Shown here piece after piece: positions 32,380-39,351 of a stretch of DNA of 39,351 nt; position 1 is the stretch's first letter, and each line of letters starts with the position of its first letter. The stretch lies in contig CAZFKN010000015.1 in the NCBI GenBank assembly GCA_964519805.1, positions 1 to 39,351 of the forward strand, in the 5' to 3' direction. The position numbers and the translations under genes are program-made. The notes under the pieces are model-generated. The model ran no database searches. It had not been told where the DNA came from and worked only from the letters and a program-made list of their open reading frames with translations. This DNA comes from DASQPE01 sp964519805. GTDB lineage: Bacteria > Gemmatimonadota > Gemmatimonadetes > Gemmatimonadales > GWC2-71-9.

Positions 32380-33602
32380 GGGCTTGGCTCTTCTTCGTGT
32401 CGGGCGGTCCGGGCCCATTCCTTGGGCCGACCGCTCAGCACGAGGCGGCCGGCGATGGCGAGCCGCCAGACGGCGTAGAACGGTAGGCGCAGGGCGGCGG
32501 TCACAACCGCCAATGGCCGCGGGTGGTGGCCGAGCGAGATGAGCGTAAGCGTTCCTTGATGGACCAAAGGAACGGTGAAGGCGCTCACCAACAGCAACCT
32601 CGCCCATCCGCTCGTGAATCCCGTTGCTACAAGGAGGCCGAACAGGGCTGTCGTGATTTGAAGCACTGGCCCAGGTGACGAAAGCTCGGCGAAGAGATCG
32701 AGCTTCTGGTGCAGCGAGACCGATCTCGAGGCGAGGATCGCTTTCCAGTTTTCTCGAAGGACGCTGGCCCGCCCGCTGGTCCATCGAGCTCGTTGCGACC
32801 CGGCTTGTTCTAGCGACCGCGCCTCCTGCGCGTAGATGCGCGCCGCCTGCGCAAGCTCGATCCGTTCGTCTGCCAACGTGAGCCTCGCGTACAGATCCCA
32901 TCCCTCTGTCAGGCTATCGGACCGCCAGCCGTGGCGCTGAAGTATCTCGCTTCCAAGGAGCGTTCCGTCGCCTGTGAGCGGGACCCGTAGTCCCGCAGCT
33001 TGCTTGAGGGGGAGGGCCAGATCGTATCGGTTTCGAGTGATCATACCGGCGAGCAGGGTAAGCCAGTTCTCCCCTTCATTGCTTAAGCCATCGTAGCATT
33101 GCACTGCCTTGCTGCGGAGCGGCATCGCTTCGACCAAGCTATCGTAGTAATCGGCATCGATTGTCGTATCCGCATCGAGAATGACGACGGCGTCGTAGCT
33201 AGCCCAATCAATTCGCTCAAGGGCCCAACCAATTGCATAGCCCTTCCCCCGCCTTCGCGGATCCACCCGCCGAAGAACGGTGGCTCCGGCTGTCTCGGCT
33301 AGTTCGGCTGTCTCGTCCGCGCAGTTGTCTGCCAGCACGACGATTGACACCGCGCCGGGCGGGTGGCGCTGGGCGCCGAGCGACTCGACACATCGCCGGA
33401 TCAAACCCGCCTCGTTGTGGGCAGGAACCAACAGCAGCAGACGGGGATGATGTGGGTGCGCGGGATCGGGCGATTCCGGGCGCGAACGCCCGAGCTTGAG
33501 GAGCGACCAAAGGTCGCTCAATGCGGGCAACAACCCCCAAACAGCCAGGGGCGCCAGCAGCAGCGAGGGGAGGACATGAGCTATCAATGGCGAGTCTTCC
33601 AA
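32376..33602 (-). CDS. Membrane glycosyltransferase family 2 (cellulose/hyaluronan-synthase-like)
   Basis: The product of about 408 residues has an N-terminal membrane segment (IAHVLPSLLLAPLAVWGLLPAL), then LLLVPAHNEAGLIRRCVESLG, VVLADNCADETAELAE, the metal motif VILDADTTIDADYYD, the acceptor region GDGTLLGSEI and SLTEGWDLYARL. A Q-x-x-R-W-type QRARW and several C-terminal hydrophobic segments complete the pattern of processive inner-membrane polymerising GT2 enzymes. No ATG fits well. TTG 33602 (MEDSPLIAHV) is chosen, with TTG 33587 possible. It is convergent with the fusion gene and overlaps it by 4 bp at CTAG. Confidence 0.86.
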   Translation of the reverse strand: MEDSPLIAHVLPSLLLAPLAVWGLLPALSDLWSLLKLGRSRPESPDPAHPHHPRLLLLVPAHNEAGLIRRCVESLGAQRHPPGAVSIVVLADNCADETAELAETAGATVLRRVDPRRRGKGYAIGWALERIDWASYDAVVILDADTTIDADYYDSLVEAMPLRSKAVQCYDGLSNEGENWLTLLAGMITRNRYDLALPLKQAAGLRVPLTGDGTLLGSEILQRHGWRSDSLTEGWDLYARLTLADERIELAQAARIYAQEARSLEQAGSQRARWTSGRASVLRENWKAILASRSVSLHQKLDLFAELSSPGPVLQITTALFGLLVATGFTSGWARLLLVSAFTVPLVHQGTLTLISLGHHPRPLAVVTAALRLPFYAVWRLAIAGRLVLSGRPKEWARTARHEEEPSP

Positions 33603-33907
33603 AAGTCTCTGGCTGACTGGACTCCGCGCCTCCCAAGGTAGCCGGATGAAGGGGCCGCCGCTCTTGCGGCAGGGACGCCGACGGCCTCTCGTGTGCGGGG
33701 ACCGGTTGGCCAAGTCCTTTTCCGGCATGCCGTTTGAAAGGTGCAATCGCGCGCAAACACCGGGTAGAGCCTCATGCCATGCAGGTTGATTGAGGCGTCA
33801 GTGGCGCGTAGTTTGCGGGTTCTGGGCGTCTTAGGGATTGGGCCAAACTATTGATCAGGTGCAGCTTGAGCCTTCCCCTCCCTCGCTCGTTCCTGGTCGG
33901 AGACGGC
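33603..33907. other. Divergent intergenic region between GT2 and the FkbH-like gene
   Basis: About 305 bp hold no convincing gene. A sigma70-like promoter faces the FkbH-like gene (separate entry). On the minus strand TACCTT (33640-33635) followed by GGGAGG lies ahead of the GT2 gene but lacks a good -35. A CGGAG ribosome-binding site (33899-33903) precedes ATG 33908. Confidence 0.4.
33786..33814 (+). promoter_or_regulatory. Candidate promoter for the FkbH-like/YdjC operon
   Basis: TTGATT (33786-33791), a 17-bp spacer and TAGTTT (33809-33814) would start transcription near 33821. That leaves a leader of about 87 nt before ATG 33908. Confidence 0.48.
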
Positions 33908-35785
33908 ATGTACGAGTTGGAGGCGGCTGATCGCCGCGAGCGCGAACGATTCTTCCTTGACCAACCCGAGCTCAAGGTCCGAGAGTCACCGGCGTTGATG
34001 AGCTCGGCCAAACGGCTCTCCCTGCTGGCGTGGAGCGAGCACTGCGTCGAGTGCGCCGTACCGCATTGTTACGCGACCTGCGATCTCTATCGCGCTCGAG
34101 CCGATGGCAAGTGTCGACGGTTCACATTCGGCATCTCGCGGAACGACGAGCTGCGCACTTGGCTGCCGTACGCCGTCGAAGTCGACTTTCGCGTCATATC
34201 GCATATCTGGACCAAAGGCAACATTCGCACGGTCCCGCTGGCCGTATACCGGGCCTTCGACCGCCTGAACCGCGCGATGGGCGCCGTCGTAAGAGGCCTG
34301 AGCGCCTTGTTGGCTCCGGTGCTTCCCAAGCGGACTCTCACTCGCGGCTTTTACCACTATCGTAAGCAGCTCGTCCGCGCGCTCCAGCGACGGAGTGGCC
34401 CCAAGGCGGACGGGTTTCTGCTGCAGGTGATCAACCCGCATCAGGAAACCCTCACGCTGCGGATGGTGGTTGCTCCGGAGACCCGGGGACCGCAATCGAT
34501 CTCGTTCCACGAACGGTTCGATCTCGCTCCCGGCTTTACCGAGCGCTGGGTTCCGGTCTCCCGCATCGGAGAGCGGGTCGACCTGGAACAGCCGTTCGAG
34601 ATGTCGCTACTGCTCGGGAACGTGGAGCCCCGCCTCTTGTATTTCCTCGCCGCGGACTTTGTCTCAGGTATCTCCGGCCCGGTTACCCAAGGCCTCAACG
34701 ACGGTCGGATCGAGTCTGCTACGAAGCCGGCTTCGAAGAAGATCAAGTGCGTGGTCTGGGACCTCGACAACACGGTTTGGGACGGCGTGCTGGTCGAATC
34801 TGGCGCAACGCCTCCGAAACTGCGTGAGGGTATGCTCGAGATCGTTCGCGCGCTGGACGAACGAGGCATCCTGCAGAGCGTCGCGAGCAAGAACAACCAT
34901 GACGAGGCGTGGAGCCTGCTTGAGGCCTACGGCTTGGCTGAGTACCTCCTCTTTCCGCAAATCGGGTGGGGCCCAAAATCAGGCAGCCTCCGCGCGATCG
35001 CGGAGCAGCTCAATATCGGGTTGGACACGCTCGCGCTGGTGGATGACCAGCCGTTTGAGCGGGGGGAAGTCGCGGCCAACGCAAGCTCGGCGTTGGCCCT
35101 GCCGGATACCCTCATTCCCACCATGCTGAAGGACCCCCGGTTTGCGGGCAGTACCAGCGGTGAAGCGCGCCAGCGCCGCCTGTTCTATCGGACCGAGATG
35201 AGGCGGCAGGAAGAGCTCTCGGGGTTCAACGGGGACTATCTCGAGTTTCTGCGAGATTCACGCATCGTCCTTGATATCCGCCCCCCTGCGAAGGTGGAGC
35301 TCGACCGCTTACACGAGCTGATTCAGCGAACGAACCAGATGAATTTCTCTGGGACCAGATACAGCCGGGCTGAGCTGGAGGCGGTTCTCGAAAAGCCCGA
35401 CTGCGACGGCTACGCACTCCAGGTCGTCGATCGCTTCGGTGACTACGGCATCGTGGGGTTCGCGCTGCTGAGCCGCAGAAGCTCCACCGTGCGCATGGTG
35501 GATCTTGCGATGTCATGCCGGGTCCAAAGCAAGCATGTCGAGCACGCCATGCTGCTTTCCTTGATGGAACGCTACCGACGGCGGGGTTGTTCGTCATTCG
35601 AGGCAGAATACCGGAGGACGGAGCGCAACGAGCAGGCCGGCCAGGTCTTCACCGACCTGGCGTTCGGGCGTCAGCCAAACGAGGGGGAATTGGAGATTTA
35701 CCGGAGGGACCTCACGGAAGAGATAGTGCCTTTGGATTACCTCGAGGTCCGCATGGCGCAGGACGAAGTCACAAGCCCGCGCTGA
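33908..35785 (+). CDS. FkbH-like HAD-IIIC family protein with N-terminal Cys-rich domain and C-terminal GNAT-like domain
   Basis: The 625-residue product has three parts. The first ~75 residues hold a cysteine cluster, C46-x2-C49-x4-C54-x3-C58 and C69 (EHCVECAVPHCYATCDLY, GKCRRF). The middle has the HAD motif I DLDNTVWDG (285-293), ASKNN (326-330, motif II/III region) and LVDD (377-380). The C-terminal ~170 residues resemble the acetyltransferase-like half of FkbH proteins (NQMNFSGTRYSRAEL, FGDYGIVGFALL). FkbH-like proteins load three-carbon or acyl units onto carriers or sugars. ATG 33908 is chosen because of GGAG 5 nt upstream; a TTG at 33851 also lies in frame. A YdjC deacetylase gene follows after 19 bp. 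Confidence 0.88.
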   Translation: MYELEAADRRERERFFLDQPELKVRESPALMSSAKRLSLLAWSEHCVECAVPHCYATCDLYRARADGKCRRFTFGISRNDELRTWLPYAVEVDFRVISHIWTKGNIRTVPLAVYRAFDRLNRAMGAVVRGLSALLAPVLPKRTLTRGFYHYRKQLVRALQRRSGPKADGFLLQVINPHQETLTLRMVVAPETRGPQSISFHERFDLAPGFTERWVPVSRIGERVDLEQPFEMSLLLGNVEPRLLYFLAADFVSGISGPVTQGLNDGRIESATKPASKKIKCVVWDLDNTVWDGVLVESGATPPKLREGMLEIVRALDERGILQSVASKNNHDEAWSLLEAYGLAEYLLFPQIGWGPKSGSLRAIAEQLNIGLDTLALVDDQPFERGEVAANASSALALPDTLIPTMLKDPRFAGSTSGEARQRRLFYRTEMRRQEELSGFNGDYLEFLRDSRIVLDIRPPAKVELDRLHELIQRTNQMNFSGTRYSRAELEAVLEKPDCDGYALQVVDRFGDYGIVGFALLSRRSSTVRMVDLAMSCRVQSKHVEHAMLLSLMERYRRRGCSSFEAEYRRTERNEQAGQVFTDLAFGRQPNEGELEIYRRDLTEEIVPLDYLEVRMAQDEVTSPR

Positions 35786-35804
35786 CGCTTCAATCCTGTC
35801 TCCC

Positions 35805-36572
35805 ATGCGGCTCGCGGGTGCTCAGGTAGCGGCGGTCATAAACGCGGACGACTTCGGTATCTCACCGCGGGTATCGCAGGATATCGTTGCTTGCTTCGAG
35901 GCCGGGCGGATCACGTCTACCACGGTCATCGCCAACGCGCCGGATTTTGAGGGCGCGTGCGCGCTAGCCAAGCGCCACGGGTTCGCTGATCGTGTGGGTG
36001 TGCACCTCAATCTGACGTTCGGGCCACCGCTTTCCGAGGCGATGCAGCGGGTCTACGACGGTGCGATGGCCGTTCGCGAGCGGCGCCTGCTCGCACCGCG
36101 GGAGGTGCTCGAGGCTGTTGAGGCCGAGTTCAGAGCGCAGATCCTTCGAGTGGTGAGTGCGGGGATTGAGCCGAGTCACATCGACTCCCACCAGCATATC
36201 ATCAACGGCTTTCCCTACGCCCGCGTTGCGCTCCGAGTCGCCAAGGAATTCGGCATCGCCCGCGTGCGCCTGACTCGAAACGCCTTCTATCGCAAGAGCA
36301 TGCTCAAATGGCTATACAAGACGTCGTATAACTCCTATTTGCGAGTCGCGGGCATGAGGACCGTTCGCTACTTCGCCGACCTCAAACCCTACTTCAAGCA
36401 TGTGTCAAGCGGCGGGCGGCACTTGCGGGGGCCAGTCGAGCTGATGTGTCACCCTGGCGCACAACTGCCCGCCCCCTTGGGCCACGCGGACACAGAGACC
36501 GGACTGTTGCTGGGAAAGAGTTTCGGGGACTTTCTCGAGACCGTCCGCCTGATCTCGTACCGCGAGGTGTAG
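35805..36572 (+). CDS. YdjC/ChbG-like carbohydrate deacetylase
   Basis: The 255-residue product has the family metal-site motifs NADDFG (13-18), VHLNLTFGPP with H67, HIDSHQH (125-131) and MCHPG near the C-terminus. ChbG removes acetyl groups from chitooligosaccharides, and HpnK-type relatives occur in hopanoid and glycan clusters. No signal peptide is visible, so a cytoplasmic role on a sugar or lipid-linked precursor is likely. It follows the FkbH-like gene closely and is followed by a strong hairpin. Confidence 0.93.
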   Translation: MRLAGAQVAAVINADDFGISPRVSQDIVACFEAGRITSTTVIANAPDFEGACALAKRHGFADRVGVHLNLTFGPPLSEAMQRVYDGAMAVRERRLLAPREVLEAVEAEFRAQILRVVSAGIEPSHIDSHQHIINGFPYARVALRVAKEFGIARVRLTRNAFYRKSMLKWLYKTSYNSYLRVAGMRTVRYFADLKPYFKHVSSGGRHLRGPVELMCHPGAQLPAPLGHADTETGLLLGKSFGDFLETVRLISYREV

Positions 36573-36591
36573 GCGTCCCGACGACGAGTAA

Positions 36592-36628
36592 GAGCCGGAA
36601 GGCACCCTCTTGCTGGGCCTTCCGGCTC
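36592..36628. terminator. Perfect 12-bp hairpin between convergent genes
   Basis: GAGCCGGAAGGC (36592-36603) pairs with GCCTTCCGGCTC (36617-36628) around a 13-nt loop. It sits in the 111-bp gap between the YdjC gene (+) and the Ig-like lipoprotein gene (-) and can serve both. T-tracts are short on either side. Confidence 0.75.
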
Positions 36629-36683
36629 CCACGCTCTCTGTTTATCGGCGCGAGGGCTGCCACGTCATCCGGGTACCGGTCGG

Positions 36684-37946
36684 CTAGTGCCCCCCGACTG
36701 CGAGCTGATCCATCCACATGTATTGCTGGACGGGGACGTTCGGACCGCCAACCCCGCCCCAGATCGGGTTCCACGACGCCTTGTTCCACGAGGTAGAGTG
36801 GCCACTGCCAACCCAACCCACGTTCGTGTATTCGGTGACCTTCGTCGGCCCGTTCACCACGTTCCCGTCCGAGCCGAAGTTAGTGAGCCACACGCGAACG
36901 ATGCCGTTGGCCTGGCCCGGCGTATTTGCCACCAGCTGCACCTCGACCTGTTGCCAAAGACCCTTCGTCACGGCGCCGCCCGCGAGGTTCGGTCCGAGAT
37001 TCCGTGCGCCACCCTTGGGGTCGGCCTCGAGGTCCTGCAACCGCATCTCCCAGGTGGCGCCATTCGTCGCGGAGGCCACGAACATCGGCTGGTTATCGAT
37101 GTTCGCGATGACGACCTTATTCACGCCGCTGGAGTGACTCACCCAATTGCTAGACAGCTGCACGGTGAACGAGAGGTACAAGCCGCTCCACCCGTTGCTN
37201 NNNNNNNNNNNNNNNNNNNNNNNNNNNNNNNNNNNNNNNNNNNNNNNNNNNNNNNNNNNNNNNNNNNNNNNNNNNNNNNNNNNNNNNNNNNNNNNNNNNG
37301 TGACAACAACCGGCACCGTATCGGCAACGTTCGCCGACGCCGCCTTCGCAATGATCCGGAAGGTCCCGGCGTTTGATCCCGCCGTGAACACGCCGCCGGC
37401 ATCAATGAAGCCGCCGGTTGCCGTCCACGTGACGCCGATCGCCGCGGTCGAGCTGTCGGAGAGCTTGCCGACCGCGTTGAAGGTCTGCTGTTTGCCCGCC
37501 GCAACGGTCGCCGATGCAGGCGCGACGATCACCGCAGTGATGGTGGGCTGCGGGGGCACGACCGTAACCACGGCGGTATCGGACGTGGTCCGCTTCGGAC
37601 TATGACGCTTTCCTACGATGCTGTAGTTGCCAGTCGAAGGCGAGGAATACGTCCCGTCGAGCCCGATCGAGCCACCGGTAGCGGTCCATTCGATAGAGGT
37701 GACGAGGCTGTCGCCTGGCACGCCGCTCGCGTATGCCTTGAAGACAGAAACCTGATTAGCCTCGAGAACCAGCGACCGCGGATTCACAACCAGCGGGGCG
37801 TCGTCGTTGGTGAGGCCTGTGTCGGTGCCTGTGGGAACGCCTGCGGAACAGGCGACGAGGAGAGCCAAGGCAAGGCCCATGGCGCAATGTGGCGCGAGCG
37901 CTCGCAGGATGGCAAGGCGGCGAGCGAGCTTGTGGGTGAACGTCAT
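36684..37946 (-). CDS. Ig-like/lectin-like lipoprotein, interrupted by an assembly gap
   Basis: The N-terminus MTFTHKLARRLAILRALAPH is followed by a hydrophobic stretch ending in lipobox LVAC (C33), so it is a predicted lipoprotein. Two bacterial Ig-like domains follow (about 49-130 and 134-213), each with WTATGG and a terminal (V/A)VVTVV-like strand. After the 100-N gap, the C-terminal ~145 residues form a beta-rich, lectin/carbohydrate-binding-like domain ending WMDQLAVGGH. The frame matches across the gap, but the gap length is conventional, so the true gene may be longer or shorter. It is paralogous to the partial gene at 38386. A riboswitch with terminator precedes it. Likely a surface adhesin or glycan binder. 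Confidence 0.82.
   Translation of the reverse strand: MTFTHKLARRLAILRALAPHCAMGLALALLVACSAGVPTGTDTGLTNDDAPLVVNPRSLVLEANQVSVFKAYASGVPGDSLVTSIEWTATGGSIGLDGTYSSPSTGNYSIVGKRHSPKRTTSDTAVVTVVPPQPTITAVIVAPASATVAAGKQQTFNAVGKLSDSSTAAIGVTWTATGGFIDAGGVFTAGSNAGTFRIIAKAASANVADTVPVVVXXXXXXXXXXXXXXXXXXXXXXXXXXXXXXXXXXSNGWSGLYLSFTVQLSSNWVSHSSGVNKVVIANIDNQPMFVASATNGATWEMRLQDLEADPKGGARNLGPNLAGGAVTKGLWQQVEVQLVANTPGQANGIVRVWLTNFGSDGNVVNGPTKVTEYTNVGWVGSGHSTSWNKASWNPIWGGVGGPNVPVQQYMWMDQLAVGGH
37200..37299. other. Assembly gap of 100 N
   Basis: Exactly 100 undetermined bases lie inside the Ig-like lipoprotein gene. The round number suggests a scaffold gap of unknown size. Repeated Ig-like domains are a plausible cause of the break. 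Confidence 0.98.
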
Positions 37947-37970
37947 GCGGAGACCTCCGACTCGGGAGCC

Positions 37971-38024
37971 AAAAAAAGGGCCGCCAGCTCGGTGTGCCCG
38001 AAGGCACAACTTCGCTGGCGGCCC
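37971..38024 (-). terminator. Intrinsic terminator in the lipoprotein leader (riboswitch expression platform)
   Basis: On the minus strand GGGCCGCCAGC (38024-38014) pairs with GCTGGCGGCCC (37988-37978), enclosing an inner TGTGCC-TTCG-GGCACA hairpin with a stable C(UUCG)G tetraloop. TTTTTTT (37977-37971) follows. It lies only 24 nt before the ATG at 37946, so it must control entry into the gene. Its 5' arm is also the 3' end of the aptamer, which makes the two structures mutually exclusive. Confidence 0.85.
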
Positions 38025-38101
38025 GGCTGGCTTGGCGATCGGATCGCTGTAGCCCCGTGACTCTGCGCCACCGCCTTTCGACGGTTTTGCTCTGAGCAGC
38101 G
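38013..38101 (-). ncRNA. GEMM-I cyclic dinucleotide riboswitch aptamer (c-di-GMP-I, possibly cGAMP/GEMM-Ib type)
   Basis: The minus strand carries the GEMM-I landmarks in order. CAGAGCAAAACC is followed by P2 ACCGTC-GAAA-GGCGGT with its GAAA tetraloop (38085-38070). Next come GGCGCAGAG (compare GACGCAAAG) and CACGGGGCTA. A P3 hairpin (GGCT...GCGAT-CCG-ATCGC...AGCC) and the 3' signature GCCGGGCCGCC complete it. CGCTG (38101-38097) can pair with CAGCG (38017-38013) to close the element at about 89 nt. Numbered by the Vibrio Vc2 RNA, A18, A47 and C92 are kept and position 20 is A instead of G. The terminator 5' arm overlaps its 3' end. The alignment is by eye. Confidence 0.82.
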
Positions 38102-38385
38102 TATTGAACTGGGTGCGCCGTCCCTAGCGCTGTTTGGCAGTTTGCAGTGTGGCTAAGCAAGGTTCGGTCCACTAGCAGGCCTCGGATCGATTCTTGTTGC
38201 GTAAGATCCTACTTATCTTTCCATTACGAGTTTTCTCAACGGTCTTCACTAGCACTTCCTGCTGTACAATTTGTCGACGGTAACCTGACCAACTGCCGTA
38301 GTAACCGGCAAACTCCGAGAGTGCACGACACGACTCGGCCGCCGGAGGAAGCCCCCGGCGGCCGACCGTGAACATCAATCGATGG
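38102..38385. other. Intergenic region upstream of the riboswitch
   Basis: This gene-free stretch is AT-richer than the rest, especially about 38186-38290. It must contain the promoter for the riboswitch-lipoprotein transcript. The best match I see on the minus strand is TTGAGA (38239-38234), an 18-bp spacer and TAAGTA (38215-38210), which is weak. A GC hairpin at 38335-38365 ends the upstream paralogue. Confidence 0.35.
38335..38365. terminator. GC-rich 11-bp hairpin after the partial Ig/lectin gene
   Basis: TCGGCCGCCGG (38335-38345) pairs perfectly with CCGGCGGCCGA (38355-38365) around a 9-nt loop, 20 bp past the stop of the minus-strand gene. There is no clear T-tract on the minus strand, so it may act as a 3' stabiliser or a weak terminator. 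Confidence 0.6.
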
Positions 38386-39351
38386 TCAGCGTGCCGCGGA
38401 GATGTACACGTGATCGATCCACATGAAGTCGTTCCGGGTCTTGTTGGGCACGTTACCATTACCGCCCCACGTCGGATCCCACAGTCGCCCGAAGAAGAGG
38501 GACGGTGCACTTGACGTTCGCCAGACCACGTTGGTGTAGTGGTGCGTCTGCGTTCCGTTGATCCAAACCTTGAGGGTGCCGTTGGCCACGCCGATGTCGT
38601 TGATCGTCATCAGGATCTCGTAGCGCGTCCACACGCCGGCCCGTATCAAGGCGCCGCCGCTCACGTTCTGCGACATGGCTCGAGCCACCTGGTTCTGCTG
38701 GCGTATGTCGAGCGTGAAGGACGACTGGATTCCACTGCCGTTGATGAACCCGGCGATCTGGTTTCCGGTCTGGCCTAACAGCGCCGCCTGACCCACGCTC
38801 CAGAATCCCAGCAGCTTCATCCCGCCGACGGTCTGTGGAAGCTCCAGGTTCGGGCTCGGAATTTTGAACCAGCCGGTTTCATACACTTGGGAGTACTGAT
38901 CCCGGCTCGGGCTCGACCAGATGCCGAGGATGCCGTCGCTGGACCCCACCGGTATGCCAGCCGGCCACTCGTACTGATAAACCCCGCTCGGACTCTTGGG
39001 CGCGGTGGCATCCTGCTGAATCGAGGCGTGCGCGGCGGTGGAAAACCAGCAGCCCGCCAGCACCCCGGGCCCCGAGCACGACCAGAGCGACCCGGTCGGC
39101 ATCGCGGAGAACGAGATCTCCGCGATGCGGTTGAACCCTGCCGGCTCGTTTCCCCCGCCGGTAGGCGGCGGCGGTGGCGGTGGCGCCGGCGTCACCACCG
39201 TGATGCCGGCGCTGGCGCTCAACGCACCGGCGCTCGCCGTCACCCGGACCGCGAAGCTGCCCGCTGTGCCTCCGGCGGTATAGAGCCCGCTCGCGGACAC
39301 GGTCCCGCCCGTGGCGGTCCACACGGCGTCGGTGATCGAGGCGCTCGAGCC
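38386..39351 (-). CDS. Ig-like/lectin-like secreted protein, C-terminal part (5' end outside window)
   Basis: The frame is open to the window edge. The visible 321 residues start within an Ig-like domain (VWTATGGTVSASGLYTAGG), continue through a proline linker (APPPPPPPTGGG) and end in a ~245-residue beta-rich domain with SGVYQYEWPAG, WFKIPSPNLELP, GTLKVWINGTQTHHYTNVVW and the terminal FMWIDHVYISAAR. The closing motif (W-I/M-D-x-(V/L)-x-(I/V)) and the layout match the lipoprotein at 36684, so the two are tandem paralogues. The C-terminal domain resembles concanavalin-type polysaccharide-binding or lyase-like folds. No catalytic residues can be assigned. Confidence 0.82.
   Translation of the reverse strand, partial: GSSASITDAVWTATGGTVSASGLYTAGGTAGSFAVRVTASAGALSASAGITVVTPAPPPPPPPTGGGNEPAGFNRIAEISFSAMPTGSLWSCSGPGVLAGCWFSTAAHASIQQDATAPKSPSGVYQYEWPAGIPVGSSDGILGIWSSPSRDQYSQVYETGWFKIPSPNLELPQTVGGMKLLGFWSVGQAALLGQTGNQIAGFINGSGIQSSFTLDIRQQNQVARAMSQNVSGGALIRAGVWTRYEILMTINDIGVANGTLKVWINGTQTHHYTNVVWRTSSAPSLFFGRLWDPTWGGNGNVPNKTRNDFMWIDHVYISAAR

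Noticed and set aside
33217..33756. A 179-codon minus-strand frame near the start of the GT2 gene
   Set aside because: It is an out-of-frame shadow of the GT2 gene, which carries the DAD and QxxRW-type motifs.
37200..37299. Frame agreement across the N-gap as proof of one intact gene
   Set aside because: The gap is a conventional 100 N; agreement of frame has a one-in-three chance and says nothing about true length.
38120..38160. A sigma54-like GG/GC pair in TTGGCAG-TTTGCAG upstream of the riboswitch
   Set aside because: The spacing between the GG and GC elements is too short for a -24/-12 promoter and the orientation is opposite to the lipoprotein gene.
38172..38510. A 112-codon minus-strand frame overlapping the end of the partial Ig/lectin gene
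   Set aside because: It overlaps the real gene in another frame and runs into the AT-richer non-coding region; no motif or ribosome-binding site supports it.

Overview
The window is a high-GC (roughly two thirds or more G+C), gene-dense bacterial chromosome segment. It carries a run of 100 N at 37200-37299, so it comes from a draft or metagenome scaffold. Gene content, sequence style, GTG/TTG starts, apparently leaderless promoters and a PorX-type response regulator suggest a member of the Gemmatimonadota or a relative in the FCB group. This is an inference; no rRNA is present to confirm it.

Layout. (1) 1-4797, minus strand: a housekeeping operon read as yebC, ruvC, ruvA, a 58-aa zinc-ribbon gene, ruvB, queA, a DinB-like gene and the first codons of tgt. 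It combines Holliday-junction processing with queuosine tRNA modification. (2) 4846-7104, minus: a GT9 heptosyltransferase-like gene, a small unknown gene and a DnaB C-domain-only ATPase, all overlapping. (3) 7226-11087, plus: a PorX-like response regulator/PglZ phosphatase followed by two glycosyltransferases. (4) 11106-15563: patatin-like lipase (-), orphan DppC-type permease (+), class V aminotransferase (+) and tyrS (-). (5) 15644-20276, plus: class A penicillin-binding protein, amidohydrolase, argR and an HNH endonuclease. (6) 20273-30067, minus: a nine-gene surface-polysaccharide operon (O-antigen ligase, polysaccharide deacetylase, ATP-grasp, PHP, GT2, GT4, GT4, VanZ-like, GT2). Seven of its eight internal junctions are 4-bp ATGA or GTGA overlaps. 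(7) 30346-36572: further polysaccharide genes, namely a Gfo/Idh/MocA-epimerase fusion (+), a cellulose-synthase-like GT2 (-), an FkbH-like HAD-IIIC protein (+) and a YdjC/ChbG deacetylase (+). (8) 36684-39351, minus: two paralogous secreted proteins with Ig-like repeats and a C-terminal lectin-like domain. The first is preceded by what I read as a GEMM-I (cyclic dinucleotide) riboswitch with a terminator expression platform.

How it fits together. Most of the non-housekeeping content builds, modifies or exports cell-surface glycans (glycosyltransferases, deacetylases, ligase, PBP) or adheres to them (Ig/lectin lipoproteins). The riboswitch suggests that the adhesin-like part is under cyclic-dinucleotide control. 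Its residue equivalent to G20 is A, the change that in Geobacter GEMM-Ib RNAs allows cGAMP recognition.

Other structural signals are four copies of a GTGAGAAGTGAG-type purine-rich repeat, each containing a gene's stop codon; four promoters placed so that transcription should begin at the start codon; and two convergent gene pairs whose two stop codons share one CTAG.
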